Below, one piece after another: positions 7,835 through 16,268 of a DNA stretch of 64,000 nucleotides; the stretch's first letter is position 1; every line of letters starts with the position of its first letter. The stretch is from Arthrobacter sp. PAMC 25486. GTDB taxonomy: Bacteria; Actinomycetota; Actinomycetes; Actinomycetales; Micrococcaceae. The translations under genes were made by a program, and so were the position numbers. The stretch is taken from contig NZ_CP007595.1 of assembly GCF_000785535.1 (NCBI RefSeq), forward strand, positions 2,688,439 to 2,752,438. The letters run 5' to 3'. The notes beneath the pieces were generated by a model, which had not been told where the DNA came from, made no database searches, and saw only the letters and a program-made list of their open reading frames with translations.

Positions 7835-8519
7835 TCCGTGAATCGGCCAGCAGTTCCGGCCCTGTTCCTGTCATGGTGGTGACCCCGCTTTCAATGACAT
7901 AGCCGCGGCTGGTGATCTTCAGGGCCGCACGCGCGTTTTGTTCCACCAGCAAAACCGTGGTGCCGTTGGCGTTGACGTCCTTGATGACCGCCATGACCTG
8001 GGCCACGATCAGCGGCGCCAGTCCCATGGATGGTTCATCCAGCATCAGCATTTTCGGCCCGGCGATGAGCGCCCGCCCGATGGCCAGCATTTGCTGCTCC
8101 CCCCCTGACAGCGTGCCGCCTTGTTGGTTGCGGCGTTCGGCCAGCAGCGGCAGCATCTCAAAAACTTCCTTCATCCGCTTGCTGACCGCACCCCTGTCCT
8201 TAACGAGGTAGCCGCCCAGTTGCAGGTTCTCCGTGACACTCAGGGTGGAGAAGATCCGCCGCCCCTCGGGAACATGAATAAGCCCGGCACCCACCACCTC
8301 CCACGGTTTCGCTTTCGTGATGTCGGTGCCGGCAAAGCTGATCTTGCCCGCGTGGGATTTCACGATGGCCGACGCCGTGGACAGTGTGGTGGTCTTCCCC
8401 GCCCCGTTGTTGCCCAGCAGCGAGACGATCTCGCCCTCCTCGACCCGGATGTTCATCCCGCGCAGTGCCTGGATCTTGCCGTAAAACACTTCCACGTTCT
8501 CAAATTCCAGCATGGACAT
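7809..8519 (-). CDS. livF: Branched-chain-amino-acid-type ABC transporter ATPase (LivF-like)
   Basis: A 236-residue ABC ATPase. Walker A is GNNGAGKTTT, the signature is LSGGEQQMLAIGRAL and Walker B is MLMLDEPSMGL, followed by the LVEQNA switch region. The short single-domain form and its position after a LivG-like ATPase identify it as LivF. Its ATG touches the livG stop (TGATG). The system probably imports proline or hydroxyproline, given the flanking genes; the symbol marks the family, not a proven substrate. Confidence 0.9.
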   Translation of the reverse strand: MSMLEFENVEVFYGKIQALRGMNIRVEEGEIVSLLGNNGAGKTTTLSTASAIVKSHAGKISFAGTDITKAKPWEVVGAGLIHVPEGRRIFSTLSVTENLQLGGYLVKDRGAVSKRMKEVFEMLPLLAERRNQQGGTLSGGEQQMLAIGRALIAGPKMLMLDEPSMGLAPLIVAQVMAVIKDVNANGTTVLLVEQNARAALKITSRGYVIESGVTTMTGTGPELLADSRIVEAYLGA

Positions 8520-9304
8520 CAGGACCCACCTTCTTCCGGTTCGTCTTCCTTGCCCAGATACGCCTCGATCACGGCCGGATTCTTCTTCACTTCCGCAGGG
8601 GTGCCGTCGGCAATTTCCTTGCCAAAGTTCATGACCACCACCCGCTCGCTCACCTCCATGACCACCCCCATGTCATGTTCAATAAGCACGACGGCGGCGC
8701 CCTCGTCCCGGATCTTGCGGCACAAGGCCAGCAGGTCTCGTTTCTCCGAGTGGTTCAGGCCGGCGCCGGGCTCATCCAGGAGTACCAGCTTGGCCTTGCG
8801 GGCCATGGCGCGGGCCATTTCCACCTGTCGCTGCTGGCCGTAGGCAAGGTTTCGCACGGGGATGCCGCGGCCTCCCTTGTAGCCCACAAAGTCCAGCCAG
8901 CGGTGGGCCTCGGACGTGTAAAACGCCTCACTTTTACGGTAGCGGGGCGTGTGGAACAAGGAGTCCAGGAAGTTCTGCCCGCCGTACAGGTGCATGCCTC
9001 CCCTGACGTTGTCCAGGACCGTCAGGTCGGGGAACAGGCGCAGGTTCTGGAAGGTGCGGGTCACCCCCGTTGCGGCGATCACGGCCGGGCGCTTGCCGGT
9101 GACGTCCTGCCCGTCCACGGTGACGGTGCCACTGACGGGCTTGTAGAAGCCGGTGATGCAGTTGAAGGCGCTGGTTTTGCCGGCGCCGTTGGGGCCGATG
9201 ACGGAGACGATCTCGCCGGCGTCGGCCGTAAAACTGAGCCCGTTGACGGCCTTGACGCCGCCAAAGGCGATTTGCAGGTCCTTCACCTCAAGCAGCGGGC
9301 TCAT
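8519..9304 (-). CDS. livG: Branched-chain-amino-acid-type ABC transporter ATPase (LivG-like)
   Basis: A 261-residue ABC ATPase with Walker A GPNGAGKTSAFNCITGFYKP, signature region LAYGQQRQVEMARAMA and Walker B LVLLDEPGAGLNHSE, then IEHDM. The extended helical insert before the signature and the LNHSE switch are typical of LivG. The start overlaps the livM stop by 4 bp (ATGA). It would form the ATPase heterodimer with LivF. Confidence 0.9.
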   Translation of the reverse strand: MSPLLEVKDLQIAFGGVKAVNGLSFTADAGEIVSVIGPNGAGKTSAFNCITGFYKPVSGTVTVDGQDVTGKRPAVIAATGVTRTFQNLRLFPDLTVLDNVRGGMHLYGGQNFLDSLFHTPRYRKSEAFYTSEAHRWLDFVGYKGGRGIPVRNLAYGQQRQVEMARAMARKAKLVLLDEPGAGLNHSEKRDLLALCRKIRDEGAAVVLIEHDMGVVMEVSERVVVMNFGKEIADGTPAEVKKNPAVIEAYLGKEDEPEEGGS

Positions 9305-10419
9305 CCGTCTTCTCCTGTCGCGGGACCGGCATTGCTCGCAGAACTGGCAGGGGCCATTTTCTTCCTGCGCGAACGTTTGCCGCCGTGGGCACCTGGTCCG
9401 GTGCCGCCGTCGTCTTTCCCCGGCCCATCCTTCTCGGGCTCATAGGCCCTGGCAGGCCAGAAGCCCTGGGGGCGCAGGACCATGACGGCCACCAGCACAA
9501 CACCGAAGATCACGTAGCGCAGGTTGCCCATGTCGCGCAGGAATTCGGGCAGCAGCGAGATGACCACGGCACCGACCACCACGCCGCGGGTGTTGCCCAT
9601 GCCGCCGAGCACTACGGCCATCAGGACCAGTGCGGACTGCAGGAACACGAAGGATTGCGGGGAGATGGCGGAGAGGTGCGAGGCGAACAGCATGCCGCCG
9701 ATGCCTCCCCAGATGGCGCCGAAAATGTAGGCGGCCAGTTTGACCTTGTAGGTGTGGATGCCCATGGCCTCGGCGGCGTCCTCGTCCTCGCGGACAAAGC
9801 GCCAGGCCCGGCCCAGCCGCGACCTGCCCAGCCGGGCCGAGCCCAGGACCAGCAGTCCCACCACCACCACACAGAAGTAGTAGAACGGCACCGGGTTGGA
9901 GAGGTCCACGCCGAACAATTCCACCCCGGGGATGCCGTAGATGCCGGAGGGCCCTCCGGTGATCTCCAGGTTGTTGGCCGTCAGGCGGATGATCTCACCG
10001 AAGCCGAGCGTCACGATGGCCAGGTAGTCGCTGCGCAGCCGGAGCGTGGGGCCGCCGATGATGAGCCCGGCCAGGATGCACATGAGCACGACGGCCGGGA
10101 TGGTGAACAGGATGGGCATTTCAAAGGCCTTGGACACGATGCCGGCCGTGTACGCCCCCACCGCCATGAAGGCGATGTAGCCCAGGTCCAGCAGGCCGCA
10201 GTAGCCCACCACAATGTTCAGGCCCGAGGCCAGCAAGACGAAGATCACGGCCGTGGTGGCGATGTTCATGGCGTAGTTGTTGGCAATCAGGAACGGGAAG
10301 ATGACGGCGATCGCGAAGGCCGCCCAGCCGAGCTGCTTGCTTTCAAAGAGGCGTGAGACGCGGCTGGCGGGTTTGCCGATCCGGCGCGGGGCGGTGGAAG
10401 TGTCGACGTTCTCACTCAT
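9301..10419 (-). CDS. livM: ABC transporter permease (LivM-like)
   Basis: A 372-residue integral membrane protein. Hydrophobic segments include AAFAIAVIFPFLIANNY, VIFVLLASGLNIVVGYCGLL and LGFGEIIRLTANN, the last being the LivM cytoplasmic EAA-like region. The C-terminus carries an unusual hydrophilic extension of about 50 residues rich in Gly, Lys and Arg after PQGFWPARAYEPEKDG, which is not part of the core fold. It lies directly after livH with no gap. Confidence 0.9.
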   Translation of the reverse strand: MSENVDTSTAPRRIGKPASRVSRLFESKQLGWAAFAIAVIFPFLIANNYAMNIATTAVIFVLLASGLNIVVGYCGLLDLGYIAFMAVGAYTAGIVSKAFEMPILFTIPAVVLMCILAGLIIGGPTLRLRSDYLAIVTLGFGEIIRLTANNLEITGGPSGIYGIPGVELFGVDLSNPVPFYYFCVVVVGLLVLGSARLGRSRLGRAWRFVREDEDAAEAMGIHTYKVKLAAYIFGAIWGGIGGMLFASHLSAISPQSFVFLQSALVLMAVVLGGMGNTRGVVVGAVVISLLPEFLRDMGNLRYVIFGVVLVAVMVLRPQGFWPARAYEPEKDGPGKDDGGTGPGAHGGKRSRRKKMAPASSASNAGPATGEDG

Positions 10420-11313
10420 TTAGACACGCTCCGTCACACGTTCGCCCAACAGGCCGGTGGGTTTCAGGGTCAGGAAGGCGATCAGCACGGCGAAGGTGAA
10501 CACGTCGCGCCACTGCCCACCCAGCCACTGGGAGCCGAAGGCCTCAAGCAACCCAAGCAGCAGCCCGCCCAACATGGCGCCCTTGATGTTGCCGATGCCG
10601 CCAATGACGGCGGCGGTGAACGCCTTCAGCCCGATGATGAACCCCATGAGGAAGTCGATCTTGCCGTAGTAGGCGCCTGCCATGACACCCGCGGCACCGG
10701 CGAGCGCCGAGCCGATGAAGAACGTCCAGGTGATGACCTTGTTGACGTTGATGCCCATGAGCAGCGAGCCCTTGGGGTCCAAGGCGATGGCCCGCATGGC
10801 GCGTCCCATGGACGTCCGCTGGATGTAGGAGTTCAGGCTGAGCATGAGGATCACGGCCACGAACATGAGGACGATTTGGGGTGCGGAGATGCGGGCGCCC
10901 AGGACGTCGAAGGTCTGGCCCTGGAGGCGGACGGGGAACACTCGCGGGTTGGGGCCGGCGATGGCACTGACACCGTATTCCAGCGTGAAGGAGGCACCCA
11001 CCGCGGTGATCAGCACCGCCAGGCGCGGCGAATTCCGCAGCGGCCGGTAGGCGAGGCGTTCAATGCCCACGCCGATGCCGCCGGTGATGATCATGGTCAG
11101 CAGCAGCACCAGCAGCAGCGCGGTGATGGACATGGAGGCCGGGATGATGCCAAAGGAGCTCAGCGTGGCAAAGCCGATGAAGGCGCCCAGCATGTAAATG
11201 TCACCGTGGGCGAAGTTTAGAAGTTTGATGATGCCGTAGACCATTGAATAGCCCAGGGCGATAAGCGCGTAAAAAGAGCCTACAAAGAGGCCGTTCCAGA
11301 TTAGCTGAGTCAT
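10420..11313 (-). CDS. livH: ABC transporter permease (LivH-like)
   Basis: A 297-residue membrane protein beginning MTQLIWNGLFVGSFYALIAL with GYSMVYGIIKLLNFAHGDIY, the characteristic LivH N-terminal motif. About eight hydrophobic segments follow, with FIIGLKAFTAAVIGGIGNIK near the C-terminus. It pairs with LivM to form the channel. It is separated from the binding-protein gene by a 99-bp gap. Confidence 0.9.
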   Translation of the reverse strand: MTQLIWNGLFVGSFYALIALGYSMVYGIIKLLNFAHGDIYMLGAFIGFATLSSFGIIPASMSITALLLVLLLTMIITGGIGVGIERLAYRPLRNSPRLAVLITAVGASFTLEYGVSAIAGPNPRVFPVRLQGQTFDVLGARISAPQIVLMFVAVILMLSLNSYIQRTSMGRAMRAIALDPKGSLLMGINVNKVITWTFFIGSALAGAAGVMAGAYYGKIDFLMGFIIGLKAFTAAVIGGIGNIKGAMLGGLLLGLLEAFGSQWLGGQWRDVFTFAVLIAFLTLKPTGLLGERVTERV

Positions 11314-11412
11314 GCTTGTCCTGCCTTGACATAAGAGCCGAACACGAAAGGGAAGGCCAACCGGCGGACACTGCTGCGCGAAGCACAGACATGGCCCGCC
11401 GGTTGTGAATGG

Positions 11413-12579
11413 TCAGCTCAGGTCGTCCTGGAGGGCGAACTTGCCGTCCTTGACCACCAGGATCTGGAAGCCTCCGTTGGTGAGCGTATGTTCCGGGGTG
11501 AACTTCAAGGGTCCGGAGAACAACTGGAATCCGTCGATGGCCTGCAGGGCGGCAATGACCTTGTCGCCGTCGGTGCTGCCGGCCTTGGTGATGGCCTCAG
11601 CCGCCACGCGGACTGCGTCGTAGGACTGTGTTGAGTACGGTCCGGGGGCGCTGCCGAACTTCTTGGTGTAGTCGGCGATCCAGGTTTCGGCTCCCTTGAT
11701 GGTGTCGGGGGTCTGGGTCATGGTGGCGAAGACGCCTTCTGCATTGGCGGCGCCGGCGATCTTGATCAGTGAGGCGTCAACGCTGCCGTCAGCCACCATG
11801 ATCTTGCCCGTGTAGCCGGCCGCCTTGAGCTGGTTAATGATCAGCCCGCCCTCTTGGTAGTAGCCGGTCCAGTACAGCATGTCGGGGTTGGCGCCCATGA
11901 TGTCGTGAACCACGGAGGAGTAGTCGCTTTCACCTGCGGTGACGGAGGTGGACAGGGCAACCTTGACGTTGCCGTCGGTCTCCAGGTCCTTCTTGGTCTG
12001 GGTGGCGATGTCCTTGGAGTAGCTGGTGTTGTCATCGACCAGGGCGACCGTCTTCACGCCGTCTTTGACCATGAACTTCACCGCAGCAGCAGCCTGCTGG
12101 ACGCCGGTGCCGTTGATCAGGAACACGTTGGGCAGTTTCTGGTTGACCAGGTCCTGGGAGTTGGCTGCCGGGATGATCATGGGGATGTTGGCTTTTTCGA
12201 AGATGGGCAGGGTTGGCAGGGTGGCGCCGGAACAGTATCCGCCCACGGACACCACGGCACCGTTGGAGACTGCCTTGTTGGCTGCGGCCGCGGCCTGGGT
12301 GGGATCACAGGCTTCGTCTTCCGGATCGAATTGCAGCTGCCGGCCGAGCACGCCACCCTTGGCGTTGATCTCGTCGATGGCCATCTGCATGCCGTTCTTC
12401 ATGAACACGCCGGTGGGTGCGCTGGAGCCGGACAGCGGAATGACGGCGGCAATTTTGATGGGGCCGGAGTCGGCGGTCTTCTCGTCTCCGCCGCCAAGAA
12501 TGCCTCCGCACGCCGTTGTGGCGAGAATGGTTGCGGCCACGGCGGCCATGGTGACGGTTTTGGGAATTCGAAGCTTCAT
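11413..12579 (-). CDS. livK: ABC transporter substrate-binding lipoprotein (LivK-like)
   Basis: A 388-residue type I periplasmic-binding-fold protein. The N-terminus has a Lys/Arg segment, a hydrophobic core and a lipobox ending ATTAC (Cys 24), so it is probably a lipoprotein. The mature part opens with KIAAVIPLSGSSAPTGVFMK and has GVLGRQLQFDPEDEACDP, as in amino-acid-binding LivK/LivJ proteins. It is the first gene of the importer operon. Operator-like site C lies about 95 bp upstream of the ATG. Proline or hydroxyproline is the likely ligand from context only. Confidence 0.88.
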   Translation of the reverse strand: MKLRIPKTVTMAAVAATILATTACGGILGGGDEKTADSGPIKIAAVIPLSGSSAPTGVFMKNGMQMAIDEINAKGGVLGRQLQFDPEDEACDPTQAAAAANKAVSNGAVVSVGGYCSGATLPTLPIFEKANIPMIIPAANSQDLVNQKLPNVFLINGTGVQQAAAAVKFMVKDGVKTVALVDDNTSYSKDIATQTKKDLETDGNVKVALSTSVTAGESDYSSVVHDIMGANPDMLYWTGYYQEGGLIINQLKAAGYTGKIMVADGSVDASLIKIAGAANAEGVFATMTQTPDTIKGAETWIADYTKKFGSAPGPYSTQSYDAVRVAAEAITKAGSTDGDKVIAALQAIDGFQLFSGPLKFTPEHTLTNGGFQILVVKDGKFALQDDLS

Positions 12580-12673
12580 TGTCTACATCTCCTTTGACGG
12601 ACAACGTGAAGCAACCACGCGGATACTCCCCGCATGCCTGCCTGCTGTCGGGTACATCACACTTCGCTAGTCA

Positions 12674-12692
12674 GTAAAATATGACATGTTAC
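12674..12692. promoter_or_regulatory. Putative GntR operator, site C (upstream of Liv importer operon)
   Basis: GTAAAATATGACATGTTAC has outer arms GTAA/TTAC and the same centre (AATAT-G-ACATG) as sites A and B. It sits about 95 bp before the binding-protein start in a short AT-rich stretch, as expected for a promoter-proximal operator. Confidence 0.5.
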
Positions 12693-12794
12693 GTGTTTTG
12701 ATGTCAACAGTTTTACCGAACCGAGATGTAATTGAGCCCGACCTGGCACCGGCCCTGGACTGCCGGCGGCTAGCTATCGCCTGCCATCGGACTA

Positions 12795-12865
12795 CCTGGC
12801 GCCGAACTCGCAATTGTTGCGCTCCTTTTCGTCCGGGAGGGCAACAACTGCAAGTTCGGCGCCGG
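12795..12865. repeat. Long imperfect palindrome after the glycerate kinase gene
   Basis: Arms of about 31 bp match at about 27 positions. The left arm contains GGCGCCGAACTCGCAATTGT and the right arm ends in AAGTTCGGCGCCGG. It abuts the glycerate kinase stop codon, between that gene and the Liv promoter region. It could act as a terminator or be another mobile palindrome type; no second copy was noticed in the window. Confidence 0.6.
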
Positions 12866-13981
12866 CTAGATGCCGTTGAGCGCCTCGGATGTGGCGCGTG
12901 TGGTGTAGCGGGCAGCATCCGCCAGCGCGGCCTCCGGGGAGCCGGCCACGTCGGTGGCGCTCACCGCTGCCACCACGCCGTGTTGAGCCAACTGTTCCGG
13001 CGTCACGGTGATGCGCCCGGCAACCACGACGACGGGAAGCCCCCTTGCGTGCGCAGCGTCAGCCACGCCGAGCGGCCCCTTCCCGGACAGCGACTGCGCA
13101 TCAAGGGATCCCTCCCCCGTGATCACGAGGTCGGCATCGGCCAGGTGGGTTTCCAAATCGATCAGGTCTGCCACCAGGTCAAAGCCACGCTCCACAACGG
13201 CGTTGGCGTAGGCCACAAAAGTCGAAGGGAATCCTCCGGCGGCACCGGTCCCCGGCAGGTCAATGTCAATGCCGGTGGCCTCCCGGACCACTGAGGCCAG
13301 GTTGCGCAGTCCGGCGTCGAGAAGTTCGACGGCGTCCGCGTCGGCTCCCTTTTGCGGCGCAAACACGTGGGCGGCGCCGTTGAGTCCGTAGAGCGGATTG
13401 TCCACATCCACGGCCATCCGCACCTTCACCCCAGCCAGCCGCGGGTCCAGGCCCGTGGCGTCAACAGCTGCGACATCGATGAGCGAGCCGCCGCCGAGCG
13501 GCACCAGGTTCCCGTGCGCATCCACGAGCTTAAGCCCCAGCGCGCGCAAGGCGCCAGTCCCGGCGTCGGTCATGGCGGAGCCGCCCAGGCCGATGATGAT
13601 CTCGGCGGCACCGGCATCCAGTGCCGCGGCAATCAGCTGGCCGCAGCCGTAGGAGTGGGCGCGTAGCGAATTTTCCACGGTGGGTTCGCTCAGCAGGTAG
13701 CCGCTGGCCTGCGCGGTTTCGATGACAGCGACCTTGCTGTCTTCGCGGAAACCCCACACGGCACCCGCTGGTTTCAGGATCGGACCAATGACACTGGCAA
13801 AGCGCTCGTCAAACCCGGCGGCAACAGCAGCCTCCACCGTTCCTTCACCGCCGTCGGCAATGGGCAATGTTGTCACCACGGCGTCGGGGTAGACACGCAG
13901 GGCGCCTTCAGCCATGGCTGCGGCGGCTTCCTGGCCGGTCAGGGTCCCCTTGAACTTGTCGGGGGCTATCAGAATTCGCAT
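12866..13981 (-). CDS. Glycerate 2-kinase (GarK/GlxK family)
   Basis: A 371-residue protein starting MRILIAPDKFKGTLTGQEAA, the invariant opening of the glycerate kinase type 1 family. It continues with TLPIADGGEGTVEA, IGLGGSAMTDAGTGALRALG and VITGEGSLDAQSLSGKGPLG, which form the nucleotide and substrate sites. It phosphorylates D-glycerate, usually to 2-phosphoglycerate, for entry into glycolysis. TGGAGGC precedes the ATG. It stands alone between two hairpins, and no glyoxylate-pathway partner was seen beside it. Confidence 0.92.
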   Translation of the reverse strand: MRILIAPDKFKGTLTGQEAAAAMAEGALRVYPDAVVTTLPIADGGEGTVEAAVAAGFDERFASVIGPILKPAGAVWGFREDSKVAVIETAQASGYLLSEPTVENSLRAHSYGCGQLIAAALDAGAAEIIIGLGGSAMTDAGTGALRALGLKLVDAHGNLVPLGGGSLIDVAAVDATGLDPRLAGVKVRMAVDVDNPLYGLNGAAHVFAPQKGADADAVELLDAGLRNLASVVREATGIDIDLPGTGAAGGFPSTFVAYANAVVERGFDLVADLIDLETHLADADLVITGEGSLDAQSLSGKGPLGVADAAHARGLPVVVVAGRITVTPEQLAQHGVVAAVSATDVAGSPEAALADAARYTTRATSEALNGI

Positions 13982-13987
13982 GCCTCC

Positions 13988-14013
13988 ATCCTGCCACCGC
14001 TTGGTGGCAGGAT
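13988..14013 (-). terminator. Hairpin after the glycerophosphodiesterase gene
   Basis: An 11-bp perfect stem (ATCCTGCCACC) with loop GCTT starts 4 bp beyond the phosphodiesterase stop. There is no U-run on the minus strand, and the hairpin lies only a few bases from the glycerate kinase ribosome site. It may therefore partly terminate or affect translation of that gene. Confidence 0.5.
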
Positions 14014-14017
14014 TGAA

Positions 14018-14803
14018 TCATGACGCCCAGTAGCCCCGCTGGTGCATGACCTCGGCGAGCAGGTCCGCCCTATCCGTCATGACCCCGTCCACGCCCAGGT
14101 CAAAGAGTGCGTGCATCTGCACCGGCTCGTTGATCGTCCAGACATGCACTTTCAAACCCAGCTTGTGCGCCCTGCGCACAGTGGCCGGTGTGACGAGCTC
14201 CAGGCCCTTGAAGTGTGTGGGGACTTGCAGCACATCAACATCCCGCATCAAGTGGCGCAGCAGCCGCCTGGGAAGCCACGGGGAGAGCAGAAAGTACGCC
14301 ACCAACAGCGACTTTCCGGGTGAGCTGGCCACAGGCCGACTCAGCCGCGCCAGCACCTGGCGGCGGCGTTTGTCAGAGAACGAGGCCACGCAGACACGTT
14401 CGTGCAGGCCGAATTTCTCGATGGCCTCGATCAGCGGCCCCACGGATCCGGCGTCCTTGACGTCAATATTGAAGCGTGCGGTTGGCAGCGCCGCAAGAAA
14501 TTCATCAAGTGTGGCGATCGGCTCCTTGCCAGCAATCCGGGCCTGGCCAACCACAGAGTAGGGCAAGGCTGCAATAGTGCCGTTCGCATCAGTGGTGCGG
14601 TCCAGCGTTGCGTCGTGGAACACCATCGGCACACCGTCGGCGGTGGTGTTGATGTCGGTTTCCAGGTAGCTGTATCCCAGTTCAAGAGCCGACTTGAACG
14701 CGGTGAGGGAATTCTCCAGGCCGTCGCGGGAGTACCCCCTGTGGGCAATGGCCACGGGGTGCGCGGAATCCAGGTACGGCTTCGGGGATTTGTTCTGTGC
14801 CAT
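14018..14803 (-). CDS. Glycerophosphodiester phosphodiesterase
   Basis: A 261-residue GDPD-fold protein without a signal peptide. Catalytic landmarks: AIAHRGYSRDGLENSLTAF (His-Arg and first Glu), YLETDINTTADGVPMVFHD (Glu, Asp and second His) and LKVHVWTINEP near the C-terminus. It would hydrolyse glycerophosphodiesters to glycerol-3-phosphate and an alcohol in the cytoplasm. It lies 26 bp downstream of the HAD phosphatase gene on the same strand and may be co-transcribed. Confidence 0.9.
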   Translation of the reverse strand: MAQNKSPKPYLDSAHPVAIAHRGYSRDGLENSLTAFKSALELGYSYLETDINTTADGVPMVFHDATLDRTTDANGTIAALPYSVVGQARIAGKEPIATLDEFLAALPTARFNIDVKDAGSVGPLIEAIEKFGLHERVCVASFSDKRRRQVLARLSRPVASSPGKSLLVAYFLLSPWLPRRLLRHLMRDVDVLQVPTHFKGLELVTPATVRRAHKLGLKVHVWTINEPVQMHALFDLGVDGVMTDRADLLAEVMHQRGYWAS

Positions 14804-14829
14804 GGTCGTTGGCCTCCGGGCGACGTTTC

Positions 14830-15639
14830 CTACGCCAGCCGAAGCGCAGCTAGGCGGGATTCGATGACGCGGGCAACGCCGTCGTCCTCGAAGCGGGGAG
14901 CCTGCAGCGCGGCCGCTGCGATGGCCTGCGGATGCCCGCTGGCCATGGCGTATCCGGCACCGGCCCAGCCAAGCATTTCAATGTCATTGGGCATGTCACC
15001 GAAGGCCACAACGTCGGCAGCGTCAAAGCCGCGGGCGGCGGCGTATTGGGCGAGTGTTACGGCCTTGTTGACCCCGAGCGGGCCCATCTCCAACAATGCC
15101 AGATCCGGCGCCGAGTGCGTGACGGCGAGGAGGGTGTTCAGGCTGGGGCTGACAAGGTCCAGGAATTCGTCGGCATTACCCGCGTGGAGGACTGCCAACA
15201 TTTTTACGATGCCCCCGTCTGCCATGTCGGGGGTCAGCGCTGCGGGGACAATTCCAGCCCCAAAGGCCGAGGTGCGGTTGCCGTAGAAGCCGTCTTCAAC
15301 ATGCAGCCCCGTGAGGGACTCCAGCGCAAAGTAAGGCTTCGGGGCCAGCCCGGCGACGATGCTGCGGACCTGGTCCACGACGTCCCAGCTGAGCACGTGG
15401 GAATCAACGACCTTGTCGGCGGCCAAGTCATAAGTAACGGCGCCGTTGGAGCAAATGACGGTGCCGGTGTGCCCGATCTGTTCGCGGATGGGATCCAGCC
15501 AGCGCGGCGGACGGCCGGTCACAAAGACGATGTCAATGCCCGCTTCGGCGGCAGCCGCGAAGGCCTCCACCGTGCGGGTGCTGATCTTTCCGTCGTGGCC
15601 CAAAATGGTTCCGTCAATGTCACTGGCAATTAAACGCAT
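14830..15639 (-). CDS. HAD-superfamily (Cof-type) phosphatase
   Basis: A 269-residue protein. Motif I is MRLIASDIDGTILGHDGKIS, followed by motif II VFVTGRPPRWLDPI, a C2B cap, and the C-terminal FGDMPNDIEMLGWAGAGYAM, which supplies the metal-binding Asp residues. This is the Cof/YidA-type sugar-phosphate phosphatase arrangement. ATG at 15639 is preferred over the in-frame TTG two codons earlier because motif I usually begins within the first ten residues. The substrate cannot be read from sequence. Confidence 0.88.
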   Translation of the reverse strand: MRLIASDIDGTILGHDGKISTRTVEAFAAAAEAGIDIVFVTGRPPRWLDPIREQIGHTGTVICSNGAVTYDLAADKVVDSHVLSWDVVDQVRSIVAGLAPKPYFALESLTGLHVEDGFYGNRTSAFGAGIVPAALTPDMADGGIVKMLAVLHAGNADEFLDLVSPSLNTLLAVTHSAPDLALLEMGPLGVNKAVTLAQYAAARGFDAADVVAFGDMPNDIEMLGWAGAGYAMASGHPQAIAAAALQAPRFEDDGVARVIESRLAALRLA

Positions 15640-15695
15640 ACCCAAGGCTATCCAATTTCCCGCAAAGCCGGGCTTCTTGCCCCTGTGCTACGTCG

Positions 15696-16226
15696 CTACA
15701 CCTCGAAAAGTCCTGTCAGCCGCGCCCGGGCCAGGGTGTGGAAGTGCAGGTTGAAGCCCAAGGTGGCCGGCGTTGCATCGGCACCCAGCCCCAGCGAGTC
15801 AACATCCACGGCGTGGACCACCACCATGTAGCGGTGCGGACCGTGCCCCTGCGGAGGTGCCGATCCCAGATAACCGGGGAACCCGCCGTCGTTCTTCAAG
15901 GTCAAAGCAGCAGCGGGCAGCAATGGCGAGCCAGCCGTCCCCGCACCCTCTGCCAGCGCCGTCACGTCCAGCGGCACATCAGCAACGGCCCAGTGCCAAT
16001 AACCGCTGGCCGTGGGCGCATCGGGGTCAAACATGGTGACGGCAAAGCTGCGCGTGGCCTCCGGGAACCCGCTCCACGACAGCTGGGGTGAGAGATCCAG
16101 CCCGCCGGGATGGGCGTCGACGTGAACCTGCGCGGGCGCAAAAGTGGCCCCGTCCGTGAACGATTCGCTGCGCGCGTCAAAGTTCGGAACGGGCGTCAGG
16201 AAGGAGTAGGGATCGTAGTCAAACAT
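15696..16226 (-). CDS. YbhB/YbcL family PEBP-like protein
   Basis: A 176-residue phosphatidylethanolamine-binding-protein fold. Family motifs: LSPQLSWSGFPEATRSFAVT, MFDPDAPTASGYWHWAVADV (the DPDAP..WxHW anion pocket) and PPQGHGPHRYMVVVHAVDVD. An AGAGAGG site precedes the ATG. Bacterial members are cytosolic or periplasmic proteins of uncertain role; no signal peptide is seen here. Confidence 0.9.
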   Translation of the reverse strand: MFDYDPYSFLTPVPNFDARSESFTDGATFAPAQVHVDAHPGGLDLSPQLSWSGFPEATRSFAVTMFDPDAPTASGYWHWAVADVPLDVTALAEGAGTAGSPLLPAAALTLKNDGGFPGYLGSAPPQGHGPHRYMVVVHAVDVDSLGLGADATPATLGFNLHFHTLARARLTGLFEV

Positions 16227-16268
16227 GGCTGCCTCTCTCTGGTTGATATTGCGGGGTGGCGCTGCAAG

